Origin: Caldithrix sp. | GTDB lineage: Bacteria; KSB1; UBA2214; DYKH01 | Reading direction: 5' to 3' | Length of the DNA stretch: 12,429 bases | Assembly (NCBI GenBank): GCA_020722685.1 | Contig: DYKH01000147.1 | Location: forward strand, 1-12,429 | Shown here: positions 1 to 6,255 of the stretch, one piece after another | How the letters are laid out: every line of letters starts with the position of its first letter | Numbering within the stretch: position 1 is the first letter of the stretch | Notes under the pieces: model-generated | Database searches by the model: none | What the model was told of the DNA's origin: nothing | Seen by the model: the letters and a program-made list of their open reading frames with translations, nothing else | Made by a program: the position numbers and the translations under genes

Positions 1-582
1 TTCTATTTTACGCCAGGTGCTGCCGTCATAATGGACTAAAACTCCTTTGCTTCCTCCAAAGTATATGTCATTAGGAGAACTTCCCCAAATTTGCGAAATG
101 CTTCCGTCTGTTTGATCCAATACTCCCATATCGTATAGATGGTATATGATCCATGACCGTCCATCTCCGCGGATGGGCACGCCGGCGGAAACCCAGATGT
201 CGGTCGAAGACAGAGCAAAGGCCGCCTCAAGAGGGGCGACTACCCAATTTCCAAGATATTTCACAGAAACCCTTTCCAACTTCCAGTTCGTTCCGTCCCA
301 ATGGATGGCATTATAGGGCAGAGGATCAAATTGTCCTGTCGAATCCTTTAAATATATTTCCCCCACGGCCCAAATATCATCCTCCTCGATAATCCACACA
401 TCTCTCAACTGAGAGGCGCTTCCATCGCCCAACACATGAACCTGCCATGAGAAATTATGGCTCGTAGTGTCCGGTGGTGGCGCAGTAGGCGGCTTGGTGG
501 GGGCTTCTTTGGTGTTACAGTGCATCATCAAAACCGAAGTGATAAGGAGACCGGCAAAACTGCATATCCGAGATTTCGTCAT
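1..582 (-). CDS. Putative lipoprotein with beta-propeller-like repeats (5' part only)
   Basis: An open frame starts at ATG 582-580 and runs without a stop through base 1, giving the first 194 residues; the 3' end lies outside the window. Residues 1-22 look like an export signal: basic start (TKSR), hydrophobic stretch (about 9-20), then Cys22, a possible lipidation site, although the -1 residue is His, which is not a canonical lipobox. Residues 27-42 are a Pro/Thr-rich linker. After that the chain is rich in Trp, Asp and Gly and repeats a pattern: DVWIIEEDDIWAVG (61-74) then IHWDGTNWKLERV (93-105), and IWGSSPNDIYFGG (165-177) then VHYDGSTWRKIE (183-194). This 'W..s.nDIy..G...hyDG..W' pattern resembles blades of secreted beta-propeller proteins. 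A role in surface attachment or binding is inference only. It lies beyond a terminator-like stem, so it is probably its own transcription unit. AGG sits about 7 bases before ATG as a weak ribosome site. Confidence 0.8.
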   Translation of the reverse strand, partial: MTKSRICSFAGLLITSVLMMHCNTKEAPTKPPTAPPPDTTSHNFSWQVHVLGDGSASQLRDVWIIEEDDIWAVGEIYLKDSTGQFDPLPYNAIHWDGTNWKLERVSVKYLGNWVVAPLEAAFALSSTDIWVSAGVPIRGDGRSWIIYHLYDMGVLDQTDGSISQIWGSSPNDIYFGGSKGVLVHYDGSTWRKIE

Positions 583-648
583 ATTGATGCCTGTATGCGG
601 GTTTTCTTTTGTTAGCGGAAATGTGGCGTAATTGGCCGCTTTAAAATG

Positions 649-717
649 AAAAAGCCTGAATACACCTCGCTCCAATATCTATTTTAGTCTTTGGAGTCAG
701 GAGTTATTCAGGCTTTT
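649..717 (-). terminator. Long inverted repeat, probable Rho-independent terminator
   Basis: Bases 650-662 and 705-717 are perfect 13-base inverse complements (AAAAGCCTGAATA and TATTCAGGCTTTT). A second stem is nested inside: CTCCAA (670-675) with TTGGAG (691-696). Read on the minus strand, the outer stem ends in a T run (TTTTT, then CATTTT), as expected for an intrinsic terminator. It lies between the flippase/acyltransferase gene and the lipoprotein gene, both on the minus strand, so it would end the polysaccharide transcript or the small RNA candidate starting near 808. The 42-base interior is longer than in a typical terminator. On the plus strand the stem is also followed by four T, so it could work both ways. 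Confidence 0.6.
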
Positions 718-808
718 GATGTCCTGTTTATCACTGCTGTTCCGTCGTTTTTCCACCGGCAAAAGACGAGAACAACTTCTTCGGCTCCTTCTCCCCCCTC
801 TTGTCTCG
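649..808 (-). ncRNA. Candidate small RNA or structured leader
   Basis: This gap has the layout of an independent short transcript of about 160 bases. A TTGACA-type promoter lies just upstream (813-841), a hairpin lies at the predicted 5' end (arms 801-810 and 765-775, GACGAGACAA against TTGTTCTCGTC with one bulged base), and the terminator-like stem closes it. A second possible hairpin (743-751 with 761-768) shares GACG 765-768 with the first, so the two folds exclude each other. It matches no RNA family I recognise. It could instead be the 5' leader of the lipoprotein gene at 582, with the terminator acting as an attenuator, or plain 3' untranslated sequence. Without conservation data this is tentative. 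Confidence 0.3.
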
Positions 809-812
809 TCGG

Positions 813-841
813 GAAGTAAGCAAAAAAAATGAAAATGTCAA
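813..841 (-). promoter_or_regulatory. Candidate sigma-70-type promoter
   Basis: On the minus strand a perfect -35 box TTGACA (841-836) is followed by a 17-base T-rich spacer and TACTTC (818-813), a poor -10 box that shares only part of TATAAT. It lies about 60 bases after the flippase/acyltransferase stop and points toward the hairpin and terminator at 649-810 and the lipoprotein gene at 582. The exact -35 and ideal spacing are the main support; the weak -10 is the main doubt. Confidence 0.35.
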
Positions 842-899
842 GTCATCTTTTCGCTTTTTTTTTAGGCCTTTTCTCGCCGTTTTTAGTCTGGGTCCCGGC

Positions 900-2678
900 T
901 CATGCCGTCGCCTCGACACTATTGCCTTTCCGTGACGCATGCACCTTTGCCGGAGCACCGATGGCAATCGAATAGGGAGGAAGGTCCTTGGTAACAATCG
1001 ATCCGGCGCCCACGACGCTGCCGGTGCCGATGGTCACCCCGTCCAGCACGGTCACGCCGGCGCCCAGCCAGACGTCGTCTTCGATGATCACGCCGCCTTT
1101 GCTCTGATAGCCTTGGCGCATGATGGGGACGTCCAGCCGATCATAGCGATGCTGCGCCCCGCCGATGTAGCAGTTGGCGGCCAAGAGAACGTGCTTGCCA
1201 AAGACCACTTTGCTGGTGGTGCCCAAACGACAATTGGCGCCGATGTTGGAATAATCGCCGATTTCAATCGTCCCATTGCGGGTGCTCAAAACCGTGCCTC
1301 GACCCAAGAGCACCTCGTTGCCCAAAGTGATCCCGCTCTGGTCATTGCCCTGGGCGCTGAGCATACAGTATTCGTCGATGACGCATCTTTTGCCGATGGC
1401 GATCTTGCCGGTGTGGCGAAGGCTAACGCTGCGACCAAAGACCGTGCCCTTGCCCAATTTTTTGAAAACGAACCGGTAGAAGATTTGTCGGAAAAAGTAG
1501 CCGATGATGCCGGGCATAGGGCCGAGCGATGAGGTGAGAAGCTCGAACTTGAGCAAGAGCCAAAGACTGTAGTTGCCCATGACGATGTCCTGGTACTTTT
1601 TCAGCGGGGACTTTTTCCGGCGCATGACGTCTTCAAAGCTGCTGAAGTAATTCACCTCGCCGGCCACATCCCCTTCGGCAACCTGTCTCGATTGTGCTGC
1701 TTGTTCCTGCATCTCCGCCTTGATATTGAGGCCCATAGAGGAATAGTACATGCCTCCCGCCAGCCCAGCCAGCAGCGCTTTGGCGCGCATCAACAGGGCG
1801 ACGGATAGACCAACCGCGCCGGGCAATCCCAAACGAGTAAAGGTGAACAAATAGGCGCCTTCCGACAGGCCAATGCCGCCAATGGAAATGGGAATCATGG
1901 TGATGACCAAGACGATGGGAGTGATGATGAAAGCGTCGAGGAGGGTGCTGTCGGCGTTAAAAGCGAGCGCGCTGACATAAACGTTGACGGCAGCAGCGAT
2001 ATAGAAAAGGAACGAATTGGCCATGGCAAAAATCAGCACCGACTTTTGCTGGCGAATGGCGAGGGTGGCTTGCTGAAACTTTTTCAGCTTGCCCAACAGG
2101 CTTCGGACAAGGCCGATTTGGATTTTCCGTTCCCCCCAAAGGAGAATAGCGGGGTTAAAGATCATGATTAGGAGCAGGGCATAGCCGACCACGCTGACGA
2201 GCATGGCGATGCCGAGCCAAAAGTCCCACAGATGGCGAATGGCCAAGAAAAAGGCCAGAATAGCGGTCAACAGCAGGGCCGTCAAGCCGGTGAAACGCTC
2301 CAAAAAGACGGAAGAGAAAGCTTCGGCATTTTTGCCGGTGGATTTACCCAGCGCAAAGGCGCGCACCACATCGCCGCCGACGTTGGTGGGCAGGATCGTG
2401 TTAAAGAAATAGCCCACCACATACAGCCAAAAGGCACGAGCGAGCGTAACGGTGATACCTTGCGCCCGCAGGATAACTTGCCATTTCCATGCGCTGAGGT
2501 AAATCAACACCGGCGTAAGCGCTACGGACAGAAACACAAAGATCGCGTCGGCCTGACGGATCGTCTGCCAGAGTTCAGCAACTCCCGCCTTGGAAAACAC
2601 ATAATAAATCAGCCCAAGGCTGATGATGATCCTTAAGTAAAAACCAAAACCTTTTGTTTTAGGAGAAAGAGAATTCAC
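900..2678 (-). CDS. Fusion: flippase-like membrane domain (LPG synthase TM/UPF0104 type) plus hexapeptide acyltransferase
   Basis: This is one 592-residue frame joining two normally separate proteins. Residues about 10-315 form a membrane domain of roughly eight helices like the lysylphosphatidylglycerol synthase TM/UPF0104 family, with its signature patches NTILPTNVGGDVVRAF (93-108) and PISIGGIGLSEG (263-274). Residues about 318-355 are a polar linker. Residues about 360-410 (WLLLKFELLTSSLGPMPG...) match the N-terminal extension seen in some polysaccharide acyltransferases. Residues about 412-582 are a left-handed beta-helix of hexapeptide repeats (IGDYSNIGANCRLG, IIEDDVWLGAGVTVLDG), ending in the usual IAIGAPAKV. 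His510 (GGAQHRYD) is a likely catalytic base. The inferred job is lipid-linked glycan or lipid movement or anchoring coupled to O-acetylation. Start: GTG at 2678, with an in-frame TGA three codons upstream, so no longer N-terminus is possible; the ribosome site is weak. It is the last gene of the minus-strand cluster. Confidence 0.85.
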   Translation of the reverse strand: MNSLSPKTKGFGFYLRIIISLGLIYYVFSKAGVAELWQTIRQADAIFVFLSVALTPVLIYLSAWKWQVILRAQGITVTLARAFWLYVVGYFFNTILPTNVGGDVVRAFALGKSTGKNAEAFSSVFLERFTGLTALLLTAILAFFLAIRHLWDFWLGIAMLVSVVGYALLLIMIFNPAILLWGERKIQIGLVRSLLGKLKKFQQATLAIRQQKSVLIFAMANSFLFYIAAAVNVYVSALAFNADSTLLDAFIITPIVLVITMIPISIGGIGLSEGAYLFTFTRLGLPGAVGLSVALLMRAKALLAGLAGGMYYSSMGLNIKAEMQEQAAQSRQVAEGDVAGEVNYFSSFEDVMRRKKSPLKKYQDIVMGNYSLWLLLKFELLTSSLGPMPGIIGYFFRQIFYRFVFKKLGKGTVFGRSVSLRHTGKIAIGKRCVIDEYCMLSAQGNDQSGITLGNEVLLGRGTVLSTRNGTIEIGDYSNIGANCRLGTTSKVVFGKHVLLAANCYIGGAQHRYDRLDVPIMRQGYQSKGGVIIEDDVWLGAGVTVLDGVTIGTGSVVGAGSIVTKDLPPYSIAIGAPAKVHASRKGNSVEATA

Positions 2679-2881
2679 AAGAACTCATAAAAAAGTTTGG
2701 CCGTTTTGGCGCAATAATAAATGGCCATACCATTAAGGGCAAAACACTTGATCTTGAAGGCAGAGTAGAAAAGATGCTGACTAAGATTGATTTCCCAAGC
2801 AAGCAACTTCTGTCTGCGTTTTCCATAGACTCGGTTGCGAGTCTTTTGAATAGTTTTGCCCGCAATGGTTTTGCCTTTTGA
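2663..2881 (+). pseudogene. Plus-strand protein-like remnant, unrecognised
   Basis: In the gap between the pyruvyl transferase stop and the flippase/acyltransferase start, the plus strand carries 72 open codons between TAG (2660-2662) and TGA (2879-2881). The translation looks like real protein: KKFGRFGAIINGHTIKGKTL, then DLEGRVEKMLTKIDFPSKQ, then LLSAFSIDSVASLLNSFA, ending RNGFAF. It lacks an ATG, GTG or TTG before the ATG at 2774, so a full product would need a rare start such as ATT 2732; AGGAG at 2661-2665 is present but has no start at proper distance. It is convergent with the pyruvyl transferase and antisense to its surroundings, and it looks more A/T-rich. The likeliest reading is the 3' remnant of a gene cut off when the flippase gene came next to it. 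I recognise no family. Chance openness in 219 bases is possible. Confidence 0.3.
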
Positions 2882-2889
2882 GGAAAACC
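2867..2889. other. Small hairpin just after the pyruvyl transferase gene
   Basis: GGTTTT (2867-2872) plus CCT (2874-2876) pair with AGGAAAACC (2881-2889), giving nine pairs with one bulged G and a four-base loop. It starts eight bases beyond the pyruvyl transferase stop on the minus strand and overlaps the TGA of the plus-strand remnant. There is no T run after it in the minus direction, so it is a poor terminator. It might protect a 3' end or slow transcription before the next gene. Confidence 0.35.
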
Positions 2890-2896
2890 GGAGCCA

Positions 2897-4069
2897 TCAT
2901 AAGAATTCTTTCAACAACTCTGCGCTTCTACGCGCCTTCGCTTTTTCCTTCTCTACCTGTGGAATCATCTCGGCCCGCAAATTATCTCTGTCCTGATAGG
3001 CCGAAATAATCTTATTAACGAATTTGTCCACCTGCAACTCACGAAACTCGAGCAAGTTACCTTCCATGCCAATGGTACGCATGTAACCGCGGTTTTTGGG
3101 ATAAGTAACAATGCCCACCGGCGGAATGCCCATAGCTGAAGACAGAATCAAAGAGTGCGTGCGCATGCCGACAAAAAGCTGAAGCCGTTTGAGAACCGCG
3201 CAGATGTCGTTATAGCTATAGGCTCGATTGGAAATCACTCGAACCCGCTCCCGATAACGAATTCTTGCCAGGACTCTATTCGCGATGCCCATATCCATGT
3301 GTTGAGTTTCAATAAAGATCACATCGTTATCAAGTGCCTCGATGGTCTGGTCCACTGTCTGTGCGTACAAGTCCACCAGATTTTCCCGGCCAAAGTTCGG
3401 CCCATCTTGACGAACAAATGCATCCACATAGCTGTTGACATTGAAGCCTATAACCGGGCGCTTGCTGTTGAATATCTGCTCCTGGCGGCAGATTTCCAGA
3501 AAGCGGTCGTCACTGGCAGGCTGAGCATTAAGGGCGCAGTCCGCTCCCTCGATAATTCGCGGATGGCTGATATTTTCTCGCTTCAACAGCTCCATTGACT
3601 CCTGATCGCGCAGAATGACCATCTCGGCGCTATCGATGACACGTTTGAGACAAGCCTTGCCTTCAGCGCTGCGCACCGGGCCAAGACTGCAATTATAAAG
3701 CACCACGGGAATGCCCTTTGCCTTGGCTTTAGGGAGAATCCAGGAGAGGGTCCAAAGATAATTGAAGAGAGGATTGTAGAGCTGGCGATCAAATAGAATC
3801 GCGTCCGTCACCAGCACTAAATCGGATTTCATGGTCGAGCGCAGAATGGGCAGGCCGAAAATCTTGAGACTCAAGTTCCACGGCAATAGGGAAACGGATT
3901 TAATATGGTATTCGCCATAGGCAGAGTCGACAAATTTGGTGTTGATGGTGGGAATCAAGAACAACACGTCCTGATAGCACGAAGACACATCCTGTAAGAG
4001 ACAACCGAGGATGGCGGCATCGCCGGCATTGCGCCCGGAAAAATTTCCTATGACATTTATTTTTTTCAT
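2897..4069 (-). CDS. Polysaccharide pyruvyl transferase family protein
   Basis: This 390-residue protein of the CsaB/WcaK-like family (PF04230 type) is predicted to move pyruvate from phosphoenolpyruvate onto a sugar as a ketal. Family signs: the N-terminal NFSGRNAGDAAILGCLL (9-25), with the glycine/Asp 'GD-A-I' pattern; VILRDQESMELL (151-162), the usual 'RD..S' site; VIGFNVNSYVD (206-216) at the start of the second Rossmann-like half; and GMRTHSLILSSAMGIP (301-316), with the conserved R-x-H. No signal peptide or membrane segment is clear, so it is probably cytoplasmic. The start at 4069 fits the first family residues; a longer frame to 4111 would lie wholly within the upstream SDR gene. ATG overlaps the SDR stop as ATGA, which points to translational coupling. 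The sugar acceptor cannot be told. A related sulfur-sugar or other glycosyl role is less likely. Confidence 0.88.
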   Translation of the reverse strand: MKKINVIGNFSGRNAGDAAILGCLLQDVSSCYQDVLFLIPTINTKFVDSAYGEYHIKSVSLLPWNLSLKIFGLPILRSTMKSDLVLVTDAILFDRQLYNPLFNYLWTLSWILPKAKAKGIPVVLYNCSLGPVRSAEGKACLKRVIDSAEMVILRDQESMELLKRENISHPRIIEGADCALNAQPASDDRFLEICRQEQIFNSKRPVIGFNVNSYVDAFVRQDGPNFGRENLVDLYAQTVDQTIEALDNDVIFIETQHMDMGIANRVLARIRYRERVRVISNRAYSYNDICAVLKRLQLFVGMRTHSLILSSAMGIPPVGIVTYPKNRGYMRTIGMEGNLLEFRELQVDKFVNKIISAYQDRDNLRAEMIPQVEKEKAKARRSAELLKEFL

Positions 4070-5064
4070 GGCTTGGCTAAATTCTTCAAGTATCCGTTTT
4101 CGATGTACCATTTGGCGGTTCTTCTGATGCCCTCTTGCAGATCGACTTGTGGCCGGTAGCCCAACTCGCGTTTGGCTTTGCTGATGTCAAAGGCGCGATC
4201 TTTGACGAAAATATCCACTCGCCGGCGGAAAATAGGCGGCTGAATCCGCAACGGGACACAAACTTTTTCGCACAAAAAACCGGCCAAATAGAGCGGCCAA
4301 ACCGGCAAATGCAGGCTGGGGCGCGGCACGCCTAACTCGATGGCGATCATCTCGGCGAATTGGTTGAGGGTAAGATAACGCTCCCCGGCGATGATATAGG
4401 CTTCGCCCACAGCGGCCGGCGTTTCGGCCGCCAAGCGAATTCCTTCAACGGTATCGGTGACATAAGTAAGATGATAAAAGGTATTACCTCCGCCGAACAT
4501 GATGAATTTGCGATCCTGAATCATGCGGTACATTTTCAGCATGCGCATGTCTCCGGGACCGTAAATACCGATTGGGCGCACGATGGTCACCGGCAATCCC
4601 TTTTCCCGGCAGTAAAACAGGGCCACTCGCTCGCCTTCTAACTTCGATTCCTGATAAACGTCACCGGGATTGAAAGGCGAGTTTTCTGTTGCTGGGGGAT
4701 TTTCCACATGCCCATGCACGCCGCCGGTGCTGCAATGTACCACTCTTTTCACGCCGTTTTGCAAAGCGGCTTCCATAACGTTTTCCGTGCCGATGACGTT
4801 GACGCCCCAATAATCGGCGTCGGGCACATTGGCCGAGCGATAGAGCGCGGCGATGTGAAAAACGACGTCGATGTCTTGCATCGCGCTCAGCAGCTCATCT
4901 TTGGACTGAATGTCACCAAAGGCGAATTCCACCGCGCATTTTTTGAGCTGGTCGATGTTGCTGGTGGGGCGAACCAAAGCCCGCACCTCGTAACCGTGCT
5001 CCAGCAGGTTCTTGACCAGATAGCCCCCGGTGAAGCCCGAAGCCCCGGTAACCAAGGCTCTCAT
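4066..5064 (-). CDS. NAD-dependent epimerase/dehydratase (extended SDR)
   Basis: This is a 332-residue extended short-chain dehydrogenase/reductase. The N-terminus has the NAD(P) fingerprint TGASGFTGG (6-14) with GxxGxxG spacing. VVFHIAALY (67-75) carries the usual HxAA patch. The catalytic set is Ser112/Thr113 (VVHCSTGGVHG) and Tyr137-x3-Lys141 (VYQESK). RPIGIYGPGD (168-177) is the substrate-side motif. The C-terminal part (DISKAKRELGYRP) is typical of HpnA-like, 3-beta-HSD-like and sugar-nucleotide SDRs. The cluster suggests a nucleotide sugar or ketone as substrate, but the exact reaction (4-epimerisation, dehydration or reduction) cannot be read from sequence. Start: ATG 5064, with AGAGGAG about 10 bases upstream. 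The leader before it contains small tandem hairpins. Its TGA overlaps the ATG of the pyruvyl transferase. Confidence 0.9.
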   Translation of the reverse strand: MRALVTGASGFTGGYLVKNLLEHGYEVRALVRPTSNIDQLKKCAVEFAFGDIQSKDELLSAMQDIDVVFHIAALYRSANVPDADYWGVNVIGTENVMEAALQNGVKRVVHCSTGGVHGHVENPPATENSPFNPGDVYQESKLEGERVALFYCREKGLPVTIVRPIGIYGPGDMRMLKMYRMIQDRKFIMFGGGNTFYHLTYVTDTVEGIRLAAETPAAVGEAYIIAGERYLTLNQFAEMIAIELGVPRPSLHLPVWPLYLAGFLCEKVCVPLRIQPPIFRRRVDIFVKDRAFDISKAKRELGYRPQVDLQEGIRRTAKWYIENGYLKNLAKP

Positions 5065-5096
5065 TCCGCTTTTGCTCCTCTACCATCCACTGGTTG

Positions 5097-5150
5097 TTAG
5101 GCTTTTAGGCTGTAGACTCTTAGTCTGTTTGGCTGTAGCCTGTTAGGCTG
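5097..5150. repeat. Degenerate tandem repeat with covarying mini-hairpins
   Basis: In the 103-base gap before the SDR gene, two 13-base palindromes lie 23 bases apart: AGACT-ctt-AGTCT (5114-5126) and AGCCT-gtt-AGGCT (5137-5149). Each is followed or preceded by GGCTGTAG-like words, and a third decayed copy AGGCT-ttt-AGGCT (5099-5111) no longer pairs. Between the two intact copies both arms differ by one base, and the changes match (C-G against A-T), so base pairing is kept. This looks like an interspersed repeat whose fold as RNA or DNA hairpin is under selection. It lies in the transcribed leader between methyltransferase and SDR. Confidence 0.6.
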
Positions 5151-5167
5151 TCAGAATATCGTCATCG

Positions 5168-5989
5168 TCATTTTAAGGCTATTACTACCGCCGCATGCCC
5201 AAACTTTTTGCGAATAAAAGTGGGAAATAAATTATAAGTTGGTACAAACACGTTGTTGAAAAGGGCCGGCAAGAATCCTTTGCGTGGGGTTTTGTTGGCC
5301 CAATAATAGTCTAAGAATATGTTGATCTCCCGGAAGCTGCTAAACAAAGCGCGCAAATCCTTTTTGTCGTAGAGGCGGGTTATCGGTGCGTCCTCGTGGG
5401 AAAACTCGAAATTGACCTTACCCAGTTGGGATAGCAGAATCTTCCATGAGTATTTGTAATACAGAGTGATGACCGCTTCGCCACTGGGCTTGAGCACCCG
5501 CAAGACCTCGGAAATGGCTCTTTGCGTGCTCTGAGTCTGGTGCAAGACGCCAAAGGAGGCGACGATGTCGAAGGTGTCGTCGGCAAAAGGAAGCTCCTCG
5601 GCGTTGCCTTGGCGCAAATCGGCGACCAATCGGTTATGCTCAAAGTTTTTTGCCGCCAGTGCCAACGCGCCAGAGGAAAGGTCCAAGCCGGTCACTTGCA
5701 AACCGTTGCGCGCCCAGGCGATCAGCTCCCAGCCGGCACCGCAGCCGATCTCCAGCATCTTGCCGTCGGGATATTTAGCGGCCTCGGCATCAATCAATTT
5801 GTAGCGATGGACATAATTCTTGCGAATATATTCGCCGACGGTGTCAAAAAACTCCGCCGTACCAATATCACGGGGATCGCCGGTCCAAAATTGCGTGGTG
5901 TTGACGTTTTCCGTCCAATAGGCCCGCACCTCGTCAATGGTTCGAGTATCGCTCCCTTTCCACAAATAGGTTCCGATGGTATCCGTCAT
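5168..5989 (-). CDS. Class I SAM-dependent methyltransferase
   Basis: This 273-residue protein of the Methyltransf_11-like class I fold is predicted to methylate a sugar, lipid or small precursor of the polysaccharide. Motif I is MLEIGCGAGWELIAW (78-92) for SAM binding, with acidic Asp103 (VTGLDLSSGAL) after strand 2. Motif II/III patches are GNAEELPFADDTFDIVASFG (128-147) and LRVLKPSGEAVITL (163-176). The N-terminal patch VRAYWTENVNTTQFW (21-35) is seen in a subgroup of cluster-linked methyltransferases. Residues about 200-265 form a variable cap. Start: ATG 5989, with GAGGA six bases upstream. The frame stays open to 6145, but that extra stretch is low-complexity intergenic sequence without family similarity. 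The acceptor is unknown. Confidence 0.88.
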   Translation of the reverse strand: MTDTIGTYLWKGSDTRTIDEVRAYWTENVNTTQFWTGDPRDIGTAEFFDTVGEYIRKNYVHRYKLIDAEAAKYPDGKMLEIGCGAGWELIAWARNGLQVTGLDLSSGALALAAKNFEHNRLVADLRQGNAEELPFADDTFDIVASFGVLHQTQSTQRAISEVLRVLKPSGEAVITLYYKYSWKILLSQLGKVNFEFSHEDAPITRLYDKKDLRALFSSFREINIFLDYYWANKTPRKGFLPALFNNVFVPTYNLFPTFIRKKFGHAAVVIALK

Positions 5990-6155
5990 GGGGTTCCTCA
6001 GTGAATTCTTGTTGATACTTAAAAACGAAAAATGGTCCACGAAGCAAGCGGTCTTTGGTAAAGTTACCGGCAGTCCTGGTTTAGTGCGGACAGTAATAGT
6101 TATACTTGCTAAGCGTCTGTATGTGATGCAAAAGAGAGGTGTCATTCTGAAAGAA

Positions 6156-6214
6156 TCTTTTCAAAATCAGGGCGGGGCTCCCTAATTTTAAGCGAGTTCG
6201 CTGTCTTGAAAAGA
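6156..6214. repeat. Inverted repeat in the 266-base gap after the FAD oxidoreductase
   Basis: The gap 5990-6255 holds no convincing gene. It contains TCTTTTCAA (6156-6164) and its exact inverse complement TTGAAAAGA (6206-6214), separated by 41 bases with a G/C-rich patch (GGGCGGGGCTCCC, 6170-6182). The word GTCATTCTGAAAGAATC (6141-6157) just before it resembles interspersed intergenic repeats of uncultured bacterial genomes, from general memory only. It could be a transcript end or processing structure between the oxidoreductase and the methyltransferase. No promoter of good quality is visible; TATAAC on the minus strand near 6096-6101 lacks a proper -35. Confidence 0.35.
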
Positions 6215-6255
6215 CCCCTCTTGAATGGCCTGTTTTGCTCACGTTCTAATCCTTG

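Noticed and set aside
731..997. 88-codon minus-strand frame across the end of the flippase/acyltransferase gene
   Set aside because: Lys/Arg-rich, overlaps the C-terminus of the fusion protein in another frame and crosses the promoter and hairpin candidates; no ribosome site.
939..1532. 197-codon plus-strand frame
   Set aside because: Exact antisense shadow of the hexapeptide repeats; the Asp/Gly/Ala-rich product mirrors the repeat codons and has no family features.
2659..2865. 68-codon minus-strand frame in the gap before the flippase/acyltransferase
   Set aside because: Ser- and Phe-rich shadow of the better plus-strand frame, no family similarity seen, no ribosome site, and it overlaps the start of the real gene.
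4070..4111. 14-residue extension of the pyruvyl transferase
   Set aside because: Lies wholly within the SDR gene; the ATGA overlap and the family N-terminus support ATG 4069.
5097..5150. CRISPR array
   Set aside because: Units are short, degenerate and adjacent, without unique spacers of constant length or cas genes nearby.
6090..6125. Possible promoter (TATAAC) before the methyltransferase
   Set aside because: The only TTGCAT-like -35 is about 21 bases away, too far, and nothing better lies at 17 bases.
5990..6145. 52-residue N-terminal extension of the methyltransferase
   Set aside because: No family similarity, falls in the repeat-bearing gap, and a good GAGGA ribosome site supports ATG 5989.
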